Positions 6,328 through 14,182 of a stretch of 17,518 bases of DNA are shown one piece after another; positions within the stretch are counted from its first letter, which is position 1; every line of letters begins with the position of its first letter. The DNA is from an uncultured Chromatiaceae bacterium (lineage in GTDB: Bacteria > Pseudomonadota > Gammaproteobacteria > Enterobacterales > Alteromonadaceae). Location of the stretch: contig CAMLRA010000080.1 in NCBI GenBank assembly GCA_946482325.1, forward strand, positions 1 to 17,518, given 5' to 3'. A model generated the notes under the pieces. It made no database searches. It was given only the letters and a program-made list of their open reading frames with translations, and was not told where the DNA came from. The position numbers and the translations under genes were made by a program.

Positions 6328-7884
6328 TCAGTGCTGAGAGTCTTCGTCCGGAAAGGCGTCGCGGATCGCCAGAAATTCATCCAGGTGACTGAGCAGAATA
6401 TCGGTCAGCACCGGGTCGAACTGTGCGCCTTTGTGCTCGTGCAGGTATTGCACAACTTTGGGCATAGGCCAGGCTGGTTTGTAACAGCGTTCGCTGGCGA
6501 GGGCGTCAAACACATCAGCCAGCGCCGTAATACGACCGGCAATATGGATTTCTTCACCTTTAAGACCTCGCGGATAACCCATGCCGTCCCAGCGCTCGTG
6601 ATGCTCGTGTGCGATCACCGCACCGTATTGCAGAATTTCATTCTGTGATTTTTGCAGGATTTGATGCCCGACTTCGGCATGAGTCCGCATGATGGCCCAT
6701 TCATCGGCGTCGTGTTTGCCGGGTTTATTCAGGATGTAATCCGGGATGGCGATTTTACCGACATCATGCAGCGGCGACGCCAGTTTGATTTTTTCCGCGT
6801 CGTAGCCGGACAACCCGTATTTGACTGCCAGTAGATGGCTGAAATTCGCCACCCGTTTGACGTGGCTACCGGTTTCTTTTGAACGTTTTTCTACCGCTTC
6901 ACCGAGGATGTACGACAGTTCGCGCTGGCTTTCTTTTATAAGCTCGCGCAGCCGCACGTTTTCATAAGCCACCGCGATATTGCTGGCGAAATAACTCAGC
7001 AAATGATGGTCAATCTGGTCAAACTTACTGTCTTTACTGACGTAGAGAAAATTCTCCAATCCGCGGTTGGTTGTGAAGTAACCAACAAAATAGTCGTCAC
7101 CATGATAAGAACGTTTCAGCTGATGCACCTGCGCCAGTTTGGCTTCAACATCTTCAGGCAGCTGAAAACCCGGGCCTGTGGCATGACCGGAGGCCGCGAT
7201 AATATCGAGGGATAACTGTTGCTGGCGTGGATCGCCGGTCGCGGCGCAGCAAAAAATTTGTGAATGTTCAAGGCCTAGTAAACTGGCGGCCTGTCCCAAA
7301 ATGATCGAAGCAAATTCCTGTAGACTGTCGCATTCGAGAAAACTGACGGTCGAGGCAATCACGCGTTCCAGACCTTTTTTGTTATTTTCGATAATGCAGA
7401 TATCGCGATAAGCCCGCAGCGCTGAATACAGCAGGGTCTTGAGCTTAATTGCTGTGACTTCAGTTTTGTTTTTGTAATCGTTGATGTCGTAATCGCGGAT
7501 CACATGTTCTTCCGGCGCCTCGCCGGGCTGCCCTGTGCGCAGAATCAAACGGATTTGATGGTTTTTCAAGTCGCTGCGGATAGTTTTGACTAAATCCAAA
7601 CCGGCGTGGTTGGATTCCATCACGACATCGACGATAGCCACGGCAATATGTTGATGTTGCTCCAGCACCAACAGCGCGGCTTTGGCGCTATAGGCATGTA
7701 ACAACTGCAAGGGCCGGCCTTCAAACTGAAAACCTTTTAGTACCAGATTGGTAATTTGATGAATACTTTCGTCGTCATCAACAATTAACACCTGCCAGGG
7801 TTCTGCCGGCGGTAAAGTTTGCGTTGACTCAGTATGGAGCGGAAAATCCTGATCGGCACCAAACAGAAAATCCTGATTTGACAT
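6328..7884 (-). CDS. Response regulator with DUF3369 and HD-GYP domains (c-di-GMP phosphodiesterase)
   Basis: 518 residues. Residues 30-150 are a receiver domain: acidic pocket VDDDES, phospho-acceptor D86 (AIVDVV), T117 (LRTGQP) and lysines in DYDINDYKNKTE, a text typical of receivers joined to DUF3369. Residues about 160-310 are DUF3369, a GAF-like sensor module. The C-terminal HD-GYP domain has HD at 373-374 (PLHDVGKIAIPDYIL), HAEVGHQIL, and HHERWDGMGYP (428-438), so metal ligands and the GYP triad are intact. It should hydrolyse cyclic di-GMP in the cytoplasm when phosphorylated. The paired histidine kinase is not in the window, so this is an orphan regulator here. The ATG at 7884 (MSNQDFLFGA) is the only reasonable start; upstream bases show no strong ribosome-binding site. 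A second c-di-GMP-type protein (EAL/HDOD) lies at 15853-17076. Confidence 0.95.
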   Translation of the reverse strand: MSNQDFLFGADQDFPLHTESTQTLPPAEPWQVLIVDDDESIHQITNLVLKGFQFEGRPLQLLHAYSAKAALLVLEQHQHIAVAIVDVVMESNHAGLDLVKTIRSDLKNHQIRLILRTGQPGEAPEEHVIRDYDINDYKNKTEVTAIKLKTLLYSALRAYRDICIIENNKKGLERVIASTVSFLECDSLQEFASIILGQAASLLGLEHSQIFCCAATGDPRQQQLSLDIIAASGHATGPGFQLPEDVEAKLAQVHQLKRSYHGDDYFVGYFTTNRGLENFLYVSKDSKFDQIDHHLLSYFASNIAVAYENVRLRELIKESQRELSYILGEAVEKRSKETGSHVKRVANFSHLLAVKYGLSGYDAEKIKLASPLHDVGKIAIPDYILNKPGKHDADEWAIMRTHAEVGHQILQKSQNEILQYGAVIAHEHHERWDGMGYPRGLKGEEIHIAGRITALADVFDALASERCYKPAWPMPKVVQYLHEHKGAQFDPVLTDILLSHLDEFLAIRDAFPDEDSQH

Positions 7885-7967
7885 AACGGCAGCCTGGAAG
7901 TCGGTTCAATCAACCACAGCTTTGAATGTAGCAGGCCTGTCAGAAAAAACCTCTGTAACAGACCGGA

Positions 7968-8369
7968 TCAGGATTGCCGATCGGCGGCTTCCAGCGATTC
8001 CAGCTCAATATTAATTGCATTACAGGAGATCTGAATTTCATACAAAGACACAGCCAGGCTCAGCACCAGACTGGCCAGACTCGCGCCAAAAAACCATTTG
8101 CCAGCGATATCCCACTGCATAAACAAAGTGAACATCGACAAAGTGCACAGGATAAAACTGATCACGCCCCAGCGCTGCATCGAGCGGATCAGCACAATGC
8201 GCTGACGTAAATTTTCAATCTGCCGTTTGGCTAAATCCCGCACCTGATCGCCTTCGCGGTTATTCAGCTGCCGGATTAACTGGGCCAGCACCAGAAAACG
8301 GTTGGTATAGGCCAACAACAGCAGGGAAATGGCCGGAAATAATAAGGCGGGGGTGGTGATGGTCATCAT
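7968..8369 (-). CDS. DUF2721 family membrane protein
   Basis: 133 residues with the DUF2721 layout: an N-terminal membrane helix (PALLFPAISLLLLAYTNRF), a charged amphipathic stretch (LIRQLNNREGDQVRDLAKRQ, IENLRQRIVLIRSMQ), then two more hydrophobic helices (WGVISFILCTLSMFTLFMQW; FFGASLASLVLSLAVSLYEI) and a short acidic tail. It is an inner-membrane protein of unknown function. AGGAG sits seven bases before the first of two ATGs (8369). It lies 83 bases upstream of the HD-GYP gene on the same strand, so co-transcription is possible but not shown. Confidence 0.88.
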   Translation of the reverse strand: MMTITTPALLFPAISLLLLAYTNRFLVLAQLIRQLNNREGDQVRDLAKRQIENLRQRIVLIRSMQRWGVISFILCTLSMFTLFMQWDIAGKWFFGASLASLVLSLAVSLYEIQISCNAINIELESLEAADRQS

Positions 8370-8489
8370 GATCTGGCTCCTGAACCGGACTATGCTGTGC
8401 CGGTATCCTGCATAGTGCGAAAACAGCTGCAGCAGTGCAAGTTTTTGATCATACTCAGGACTTCTTTAGCACAACACCGGGGCACTGGC

Positions 8490-9086
8490 ATGGCGGTTGA
8501 TTTGTGGAGCGCGATGCTCACCTTGTTTCTGATTATGGACCCGCTGGGCAATCTGCCGATTGTGGTCGCTATCTTAAAGAACATTAAAGCCGAACGCCGG
8601 ATGAAAGTGCTGGTGCGCGAGCTGCTGCTGTCGCTGGTGATTTTGTTGTTGTTTTTATATGGCGGTCAGGCGTTTCTCAGCGTGCTGGGTGTCAAAGAGG
8701 AGGCGGTCAGCATCGCCGGCGGCATTATTTTATTTTTGATTGCACTGCGGATGATATTCCCGCAGGAAGGCGGTGTGATTGGCCTGAAAGAAGGCGAGGA
8801 GCCGTTTTTATTTCCGCTGGCGGTACCGATGATTGCCGGCCCGTCGATTCTGGCGGCTTTAATTCTGCTGGCCAATCAGCAGCCGGGTCAGATGATCGAC
8901 TGGACACTGGCGCTATTAGGCGCCTGGCTGGTTAGTTCGGCGATCCTGCTATTTGCGCCTGCGCTGCACCGGGTGCTGGGTGAGCGGGGCCTGACTGCGA
9001 TGGAGCGGCTGATGGGGATGATTCTGGTTATCATTTCCGTACAAATGTTGTTAAATGGCATTGGTCATTATTTTAAGTGGGACTGA
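8490..9086 (+). CDS. yhgN: MarC family integral membrane protein (YhgN-like)
   Basis: 198 residues and mostly hydrophobic, with six predicted membrane helices. The text is close to E. coli YhgN: FLIMDPLGNLPIVVAILK near the front, VRELLLSLVILLLFLYGG, VSIAGGIILFLIALRMIFP, GEEPFLFPLAVPMIAGPSIL, and GERGLTAMERLMGMILVI. MarC/YhgN proteins are inner-membrane proteins of unsettled function; the old link of MarC to multiple antibiotic resistance has not held up. I chose the ATG at 8490 because it aligns with the family N-terminus; an open frame runs back to 8397 but adds residues unlike the family. The Q-rich gene starts three bases after the stop, so the two are probably one operon. Confidence 0.93.
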   Translation: MAVDLWSAMLTLFLIMDPLGNLPIVVAILKNIKAERRMKVLVRELLLSLVILLLFLYGGQAFLSVLGVKEEAVSIAGGIILFLIALRMIFPQEGGVIGLKEGEEPFLFPLAVPMIAGPSILAALILLANQQPGQMIDWTLALLGAWLVSSAILLFAPALHRVLGERGLTAMERLMGMILVIISVQMLLNGIGHYFKWD

Positions 9087-9089
9087 GTA

Positions 9090-10541
9090 ATGCAACAGGA
9101 TCCAGTGATTCAGCAGTGGCTGGAACAGGCAGAGCAACAGCTTAAAACTCAGCTGGGCTTGCTGGCGCAGCAAATACAGCAACAACAGCGGCAGTGGCAG
9201 GACCAGCAACAGCTGCAGCTGGCGCAACAGGCGGCACCTGAGTTGGCGGCATTGCAGGCTGAAACTCAGCAACTCAGACAACAGCTGGAAGCCGCGCAGC
9301 AGCAAGCGCAACAAAGCGCAGCGGCACTGCATGAGGCACAAACACAAAATAAAGCCGCGCAAGATGAACGTGACGAAGCGCTGGCGGCGATGCGCCGTCT
9401 GGCCGATCAGCTGAGGCTCAGTCAGGACGAATTCCGCCAGGAGAAGTTGCTGGGCCTGTCGTTGCAACAACAGTTAGTGCAGCAGGAGCAGCAGCTCAGT
9501 ACTGCGTTACAACAACAGCAACAACTGCAGCAGCAGTTGGCCTCAGTTGCGGCCGAGCTGGAACAGACAGCACAACAAGGCCAAAACGCCAGATCCGAAG
9601 AAATGACTGCATTACAGACTGAACTGGCCGAAGTTCGTGCCAGCCTGAATGCGGCTGAAACCGCGGCCAGCCAACAGCTGACGCAACTGAATCAGTTACG
9701 CCAGCAATTGCAGCAGATGACCGACACTGATCAGCAGCTGCAGCAACAACTACACCATCAACTGCAACAGCTCGATAACGCTGAATTGCAGCGTCGGCAA
9801 TTAGAACAACAGCTGGTAGCCGCTGCCGGTGACAGTCAGCTGCAGCAACAACAGGCTGAACAGCTGCAGTTGCTGACACTTGAGCATCAACAGCAACAGG
9901 CGGAACTGTTCAAGTTGCGGGATTTGCTGCAACAGGCGCAGCAGGAGCAACAGGCGCTGCGGCAAGCGCAGGACGCGCAGCTGCAACAACAGCAGCTTCG
10001 GGCGCAGCAATTGTTGGAGTCGGTCAATGCTGAGCGCGACAGCGCCCGGCAGGAGCGGCAACAACTGCAAGCTCAACTGGTGCATCTGCAACAAATGCAG
10101 CAGGAATTTGGTCTGATACAACAAGAGCAGCAGACGCTGCGTGCTGAGCGCGATACTTTGCTGGCGTCGGTCACACAGTTACAGCAGCAACTGGCTGAAA
10201 CCAGCAATCAGTTTGAAGCCCAACAACAGGCGCTGCAGGCGCAGCAACAGTTACAAACCGAAATTGACACCTTATTGCAGCAACAGCAGGACTGGCAACA
10301 ACAGCAACACAAGCTGGAAAGCCAGTTGTTCCGTGCACAGGCCAGGGTCGACAGTATCGAAGAGCGGCAGCAGGCAGAAGCTGAGCAGTCGCGGGAAACC
10401 ATCCGCCAGTTACGTTTGCAACTGTTGCAGGAACAAGCGGCCGCGCAGGAACAAATCCAGCAGTTGCAGCAACAGGCCACTGAATTCCGGCTGAAATTTG
10501 ATTATGCGCAAAAACAGCTGCAACAACAGTCGCAGTCATAA
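9090..10541 (+). CDS. Glutamine-rich long coiled-coil protein
   Basis: 483 residues of unknown function. About 35 of the first 100 residues are glutamine, and the rest is leucine, alanine, glutamate and arginine in heptad-like order (LRQQLEAAQQQAQQSAAAL, ERDSARQERQQLQAQLVHLQ). It is predicted to be one continuous, cytoplasmic coiled coil: there is no signal peptide, no membrane segment and almost no aromatic residue. The DNA is an imperfect mixed CAG/CAA run, which keeps the reverse strand and other frames free of stops and creates several false long reading frames. The start, ATG at 9090, is three bases after the MarC stop; the ribosome-binding site is weak, so translational coupling is likely. 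It could be a scaffold or filament-forming protein, but that is only inference from the coiled coil. Confidence 0.85.
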   Translation: MQQDPVIQQWLEQAEQQLKTQLGLLAQQIQQQQRQWQDQQQLQLAQQAAPELAALQAETQQLRQQLEAAQQQAQQSAAALHEAQTQNKAAQDERDEALAAMRRLADQLRLSQDEFRQEKLLGLSLQQQLVQQEQQLSTALQQQQQLQQQLASVAAELEQTAQQGQNARSEEMTALQTELAEVRASLNAAETAASQQLTQLNQLRQQLQQMTDTDQQLQQQLHHQLQQLDNAELQRRQLEQQLVAAAGDSQLQQQQAEQLQLLTLEHQQQQAELFKLRDLLQQAQQEQQALRQAQDAQLQQQQLRAQQLLESVNAERDSARQERQQLQAQLVHLQQMQQEFGLIQQEQQTLRAERDTLLASVTQLQQQLAETSNQFEAQQQALQAQQQLQTEIDTLLQQQQDWQQQQHKLESQLFRAQARVDSIEERQQAEAEQSRETIRQLRLQLLQEQAAAQEQIQQLQQQATEFRLKFDYAQKQLQQQSQS

Positions 10542-10645
10542 TACTGGCTATCGCAGCCTGAACAGTCAGGAGCTGAACTGGCTGATATGGCTGGCTTTGT
10601 GTATCATGGCCGTCAGAAACCCAGCCCGTCACGGACTCTTTATTC

Positions 10646-11248
10646 ATGTCAAAAGCCAATAATTTCCAGAAGATGCGTGAGCTGAGTTTTTATCAGCAAG
10701 CCGCGGTAGCCATTGTCCTGTTAGAACGGATGCTGCCGAATTATCAGTTATTTGCTGAAGTCAGCAGTTTCGGCGACGCTGCATTGCCACGCCATACCTT
10801 GGATTTAGTCTGGGAATGGTTACAGGTGCGCCGCGCGAAAATCAATTTTGAACGGCTGCAGGAAGAGCTGGAGCTCGTCACACCGGAAGTTAATCACTTT
10901 GATATGTTTGGCGTTTATCCGGCAGTGGATGCAATGATTGCACTCGACAGCATGCTAAACGGCATTCGCGAACAGGACAGCACTGAATTTATTAATGTGG
11001 CAAAAATCTCGCAAGCTTCAGTGGCGCGGCTGATTGAACATGAATCAGCCGACTTGGATATCAGCACTGAAGCGGAACTGAAAAAAGTGGTGCGTGACCA
11101 TGAACTAATGGCATACGAGATGGATTGTCTGGCCGAGCTGATTGACATCTGTGCCACGGTGCAGTCGTTTGACCGCGAACAAATTCAGCAGCTCAAAGCC
11201 TGGGTAAAAGAACAAGGTGTAACGAATCTGGGTATGGAACTGAACTAA
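10646..11248 (+). CDS. yjaG: YjaG family protein (DUF416)
   Basis: 200 residues matching E. coli YjaG along its length: AVAIVLLERMLPNYQLFAEVSSFGD at the front, then RHTLDLVWEWLQVRRAKINF, FDMFGVYPAVDAMIALDSML, VAKISQASVARLIE and a closing QGVTNLGMELN. DUF416 proteins are all-helical, cytoplasmic and of unknown function; in enterobacteria the gene lies near hemE, nfi and hupA, which is not so here. The ATG at 10646 gives the family N-terminus. The ribosome-binding site is weak. It lies 104 bases after the Q-rich gene on the same strand; I saw neither a convincing terminator nor promoter in that gap. Confidence 0.92.
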   Translation: MSKANNFQKMRELSFYQQAAVAIVLLERMLPNYQLFAEVSSFGDAALPRHTLDLVWEWLQVRRAKINFERLQEELELVTPEVNHFDMFGVYPAVDAMIALDSMLNGIREQDSTEFINVAKISQASVARLIEHESADLDISTEAELKKVVRDHELMAYEMDCLAELIDICATVQSFDREQIQQLKAWVKEQGVTNLGMELN

Positions 11249-11392
11249 GTAACAAGCTGAAGCCGATGGTCAAGGAATTGTTTCTGTTTTAAAAACCCTG
11301 TTGTCTGTTTATTTTACAATCATGGCGCCCGTATTGGTGCGAAACAATGTTCGACATGTAAAAAATTTATATAAAACAATGTTTTGCTCTTG

Positions 11393-11409
11393 TTGGCACG
11401 TTGCGTGCT
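11393..11409 (+). promoter_or_regulatory. Candidate sigma-54 (RpoN) promoter of the PEP-CTERM-like gene
   Basis: TTGGCACGTTGCGTGCT matches the consensus TTGGCACG-N4-TTGC-W with one mismatch, and has the required GG-N10-GC spacing. It lies 83 bases before the ATG at 11493, leaving a leader of about 70 bases. The A/T-rich sequence upstream (11350-11385) would suit DNA bending. PEP-CTERM genes are known in some floc-forming bacteria to depend on RpoN and the PrsR activator, which fits. A similar match could occur by chance. Confidence 0.6.
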
Positions 11410-11492
11410 TATAAGTACGGTATCTAGTCAGGCATGTCGTTGTTGAGAGCAAGTCTGGTTATGGATAATGGACTTTTCTACAGGAGAATAAA

Positions 11493-12110
11493 ATGAAATT
11501 GATCACCAAACTGGCTGCAGTAGCTGCCTTAGCAACTTCTGCACTGACTCAAGCAGCACCAATCACTGACGTTCAAGATCACAGCAACAACACCGCAACA
11601 GAGTTCTTTGTTGACGTTGATGCCAACAAATACAACTCACCATATTATCGCAATCAAAATTCTGACTGGGGATGGATCCACAATGCCATCGCTGGTACTT
11701 TCAGCTCAATTAAGCTGCAGGTTTCTGCTTTTGACGTCGATTACTACGGTGTTCAATCATTCAGTGAGTGGGACCGCATCGAAGTTTTTGATGGTATCAG
11801 CTGGGTATCTTTAGGTTTACTGCAGGGTGCAACCGACGTTTGGGCGTTCACTGACTTTGATTTAACAGGTTACAGCTGGGCACAAACCCAGGTGAATAAC
11901 GGTTTAAAAGTGCGCATGAATATTGACGTACAGAACGAAGGTTGGGTTGTGACACTGGGTAAAGCGACCTTGTCGCTGGATGGCGGTAATCAGCAGTGCG
12001 TACCAACTCCGGGTATCCCATGTACACCAAGCGTTTCTGCCCCAGGCGTTGCTGGTCTGTTTGGTTTAGGTGCTTTTGCACTGTTCTTACGTCGTCGCGT
12101 TGGCGCGTAA
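11493..12110 (+). CDS. Secreted protein with PEP-CTERM-like sorting tail
   Basis: 205 residues. A Sec signal peptide (MKLITKLAAVAALATSALTQAA) is followed by a beta-rich body with many aromatic and acidic residues (YNSPYYRNQNSDWGWIHNAI, WDRIEVFDGISWVSLGLL). A two-cysteine loop (CVPTPGIPC) comes next, then a C-terminal tail: VSAPG at 181-185, a hydrophobic helix (VAGLFGLGAFALFL) and RRR. That tripartite tail is the layout of PEP-CTERM signals cleaved by exosortase, with Ala in place of the usual Glu (VPEPG). The protein is probably processed in the inner membrane and released to, or attached at, the cell surface with exopolysaccharide. AGGAG precedes the ATG by six bases. A sigma-54 promoter candidate lies upstream and a strong terminator downstream, so it is monocistronic. 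Ligand or enzymatic role unknown. Confidence 0.85.
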   Translation: MKLITKLAAVAALATSALTQAAPITDVQDHSNNTATEFFVDVDANKYNSPYYRNQNSDWGWIHNAIAGTFSSIKLQVSAFDVDYYGVQSFSEWDRIEVFDGISWVSLGLLQGATDVWAFTDFDLTGYSWAQTQVNNGLKVRMNIDVQNEGWVVTLGKATLSLDGGNQQCVPTPGIPCTPSVSAPGVAGLFGLGAFALFLRRRVGA

Positions 12111-12134
12111 AACTGCAGAACATTCATTGTTTGA

Positions 12135-12167
12135 AATCCCGGCTCTATAGCCGGGATTTTTTATTTT
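12135..12167 (+). terminator. Strong Rho-independent terminator
   Basis: AATCCCGGCT-CTAT-AGCCGGGATT forms a 10-bp perfect stem followed by TTTT-A-TTTT, directly after the PEP-CTERM-like gene (stop 12108-12110). It also lies just past the stop of rsmD on the other strand, where the downstream bases are less T-rich. Confidence 0.93.
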
Positions 12168-12783
12168 AATTTGGTTGATACTGAAACAGACGGTAAGCCA
12201 ACTGACCGGCTATTTTGTCTTTTAACAAGCGCCAGCTTGGTGGTAATTGGCTGATATCCAACTCTTTTTCTGTTTCCAGATAAATCAGCGCTTCCGGCTT
12301 CAGCCAGCCGTTACTAAGCAATGCGGCACAAGGCAGAGCCAGATTTTGCCGAAATGGCGGGTCAATAAATACCAAATCAAACTGCTGCAGCACAGGGCCG
12401 GCCAACAACTGCATGGTGTCGCTTTGCCGCACTTCGGCATTGCTGCAGTTGAGCCGCGCCAGATTGTGTTTCAGCTGCAACGCAGCTTTTTGATCGCGTT
12501 CAATCAACAAAGCGCTATGTGCATAACGCGACAACGCTTCAAACGCCAGACTGCCGCTACCGCTGAAACAATCCAGCACCAGCCGGTCCCGGGTATCGTG
12601 CATCAGCCAGTTAAACAAGGTTTCTTTGACCCGATCAGTGGTCGGTCTTAAGCCCTGCACATCGAGCACCGGCAGTTTACGGCCACGCCACTGCCCGCTG
12701 ATAATGCGGACTTCACCGGGTTGCGCTGTTGGCGCGGCGGCAGTTTTACTGCGGGACTGTGGGCTGAAGGCGCGGCTTTTCAT
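12166..12783 (-). CDS. rsmD: 16S rRNA (guanine(966)-N(2))-methyltransferase
   Basis: 205 residues, close to the E. coli enzyme (198). RsmD methylates N2 of G966 of 16S rRNA in the assembled small subunit, using S-adenosylmethionine. Visible signatures are the N-terminal VRIISGQWRGRKL and LRPTTDRVKETLFNWL, the SAM-binding loop DCFSGSGSLAFEAL (71-84), the acidic ribose contact LIERD, and the catalytic DPPF (141-144). The first 22 residues are a basic, low-complexity extension. The ATG at 12783 has no strong ribosome-binding site. It is transcribed divergently from ftsY, the arrangement found in most gammaproteobacteria. Confidence 0.96.
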   Translation of the reverse strand: MKSRAFSPQSRSKTAAAPTAQPGEVRIISGQWRGRKLPVLDVQGLRPTTDRVKETLFNWLMHDTRDRLVLDCFSGSGSLAFEALSRYAHSALLIERDQKAALQLKHNLARLNCSNAEVRQSDTMQLLAGPVLQQFDLVFIDPPFRQNLALPCAALLSNGWLKPEALIYLETEKELDISQLPPSWRLLKDKIAGQLAYRLFQYQPN

Positions 12784-12809
12784 CAGGGTTTATGCACTTT
12801 GAATAAAGG

Positions 12810-12818
12810 TGATACTAT
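12810..12818 (+). promoter_or_regulatory. Possible extended -10 promoter for ftsY
   Basis: TGATACTAT is an extended -10 match 45 bases before the ftsY ATG, in the 80-base gap between divergent rsmD and ftsY. No good -35 box is seen at the right spacing, which extended -10 promoters tolerate. Confidence 0.35.
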
Positions 12819-12863
12819 AAGCGCCGATTTTACCGCAGTTTCGACAATCTGACAGCGAACCTT

Positions 12864-14180
12864 ATGACTAAACCGAATAAACTGTTTTCCTGGCTGGGTT
12901 TTGGCAAAAAAGATCCGGCACCGGCTACGCCTGAAGTGGTGGGGGATACCACTGCGGCACAGACTCCGGCTATACCAACGCCAGCCAAACCAGAATCAGC
13001 GGTCACGCCGCCACCCGCTGCACCTGCGCCGGAAACCACTACACCCGCACCAACGCAGCCTGAAGAGGCTCCCGCGCCAGTCAACGCAGCGTCGACGGAA
13101 CTTGTCGGGACAGCCTCTGCTCATCCTGCAACTGCTGTTGTTACAGCGACCGGCAGCACCATAACTGTCACTGCAGAGCCAGAGCCAGAGCCAGAGCCTG
13201 CTGCAGCACTGGTGACATCAGTCATCACCGCACCACTTGCTGAAGAACCGGCGAAAAAACCGGGCTTTTTTGCCCGGCTGAAACAAGGCCTGGCCAAAAC
13301 CAGTCAGAATCTGGGCTCAGGGCTTGCCAGCTTATTCCTCGGTAAAAAAATCGATGACGAGTTGTATGAAGAGCTGGAAACGCAGTTGCTGCTGGCCGAC
13401 GTCGGGGTTGAAACCACACAAAAACTGATCAAACAGCTGGTGGCTGATGCAAATCGGCGCGAACTTAAAGACGCCGAAGCCCTGTATGAAAAATTACAGG
13501 ATGAAATGGCGTCATTGCTGGATAAAGTCGAGCAGCCGCTGCAAATCGACAGCAGCACTGGCCCCTATGTCATCCTGATGGTCGGCGTTAATGGCGTCGG
13601 CAAAACCACCACTATCGGTAAACTGGCGCAGCAATTTAAGCAGCAGGGCAAATCTGTGATGTTGGCGGCCGGCGATACCTTCCGCGCGGCGGCGGTTGAA
13701 CAGCTGCAAGTCTGGGGTGAACGCAACGACATCCCGGTGATAGCCCAGCACAGCGGCGCCGATAGTGCCTCAGTCATTTTTGACGCTTACCAGGCCGCTA
13801 AAGCGCGCAAAATCGATGTGTTAATTGCTGACACTGCGGGACGCCTGCAGAACAAAGCGCATCTGATGGAAGAGCTGAAAAAAATTGTGCGGGTGATGAA
13901 AAAAATCGACGGAGCCGCACCCCATGAAGTGATGTTGACGCTGGACGCCGGCACCGGTCAGAATGCTCTCAGTCAGGCCAAACTGTTCCACGAAGCGGTG
14001 CAGCTGACCGGCATTACGCTGACCAAGCTGGATGGTACCGCCAAGGGCGGGGTGATTTTCGCCATTGCCGACCAGTTCAGTCTGCCAATCCGCTATATCG
14101 GCGTTGGCGAAGGCATTGACGATTTACGCGTATTCCACAGTAAAGATTTTATCCGCGCGCTGTTTAACAGGGAATTCTGA
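12864..14180 (+). CDS. ftsY: Signal recognition particle receptor FtsY
   Basis: 438 residues. FtsY is the membrane-associated GTPase that receives SRP-ribosome-nascent chain complexes and passes them to SecYEG. The N-terminal A domain (about 1-135) is Pro/Ala/Glu-rich and starts with an amphipathic helix (NKLFSWLGFGKK); a second one (PGFFARLKQGLAKTSQ) precedes the N domain, and both are membrane-contact segments in the family. The G domain is complete: P-loop GVNGVGKTT (241-249), DTFRAAAVEQL (271-281), DTAGR (323-327), TKLDG (387-391), and GVGEGIDDLRVF (413-424). The A domain holds a short repeat (EPEPEPEPEP). It is the first gene of ftsYEX; ftsE starts two bases after its stop. Confidence 0.98.
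   Translation: MTKPNKLFSWLGFGKKDPAPATPEVVGDTTAAQTPAIPTPAKPESAVTPPPAAPAPETTTPAPTQPEEAPAPVNAASTELVGTASAHPATAVVTATGSTITVTAEPEPEPEPAAALVTSVITAPLAEEPAKKPGFFARLKQGLAKTSQNLGSGLASLFLGKKIDDELYEELETQLLLADVGVETTQKLIKQLVADANRRELKDAEALYEKLQDEMASLLDKVEQPLQIDSSTGPYVILMVGVNGVGKTTTIGKLAQQFKQQGKSVMLAAGDTFRAAAVEQLQVWGERNDIPVIAQHSGADSASVIFDAYQAAKARKIDVLIADTAGRLQNKAHLMEELKKIVRVMKKIDGAAPHEVMLTLDAGTGQNALSQAKLFHEAVQLTGITLTKLDGTAKGGVIFAIADQFSLPIRYIGVGEGIDDLRVFHSKDFIRALFNREF
13175..13198 (+). repeat. Four-copy AGAGCC hexamer repeat inside ftsY
   Basis: AGAGCC occurs four times in perfect tandem. The six-base unit encodes Glu-Pro twice per repeat step, giving the EPEPEPEP tract of the FtsY A domain. Copy-number change would stay in frame. 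Confidence 0.85.
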
Positions 14181-14182
14181 GC

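Noticed and set aside
7944..7962. Possible terminator after the DUF2721 gene on the minus strand (TCTG-TTA-CAGA followed by six T)
   Set aside because: The stem is only four base pairs with one intervening GG, too weak to call.
9051..10659. Several long minus-strand and alternate-frame reading frames opposite the Q-rich gene
   Set aside because: CAG/CAA repeats read as Leu/Val/Cys/Ser runs in other frames and rarely give stops; composition is an artefact of the repeat.
12830..13084. Gly/Ala/Val-rich 84-residue minus-strand frame opposite the start of ftsY
   Set aside because: Shadow of the Pro/Ala-rich FtsY A domain; overlaps a certain gene and its promoter.
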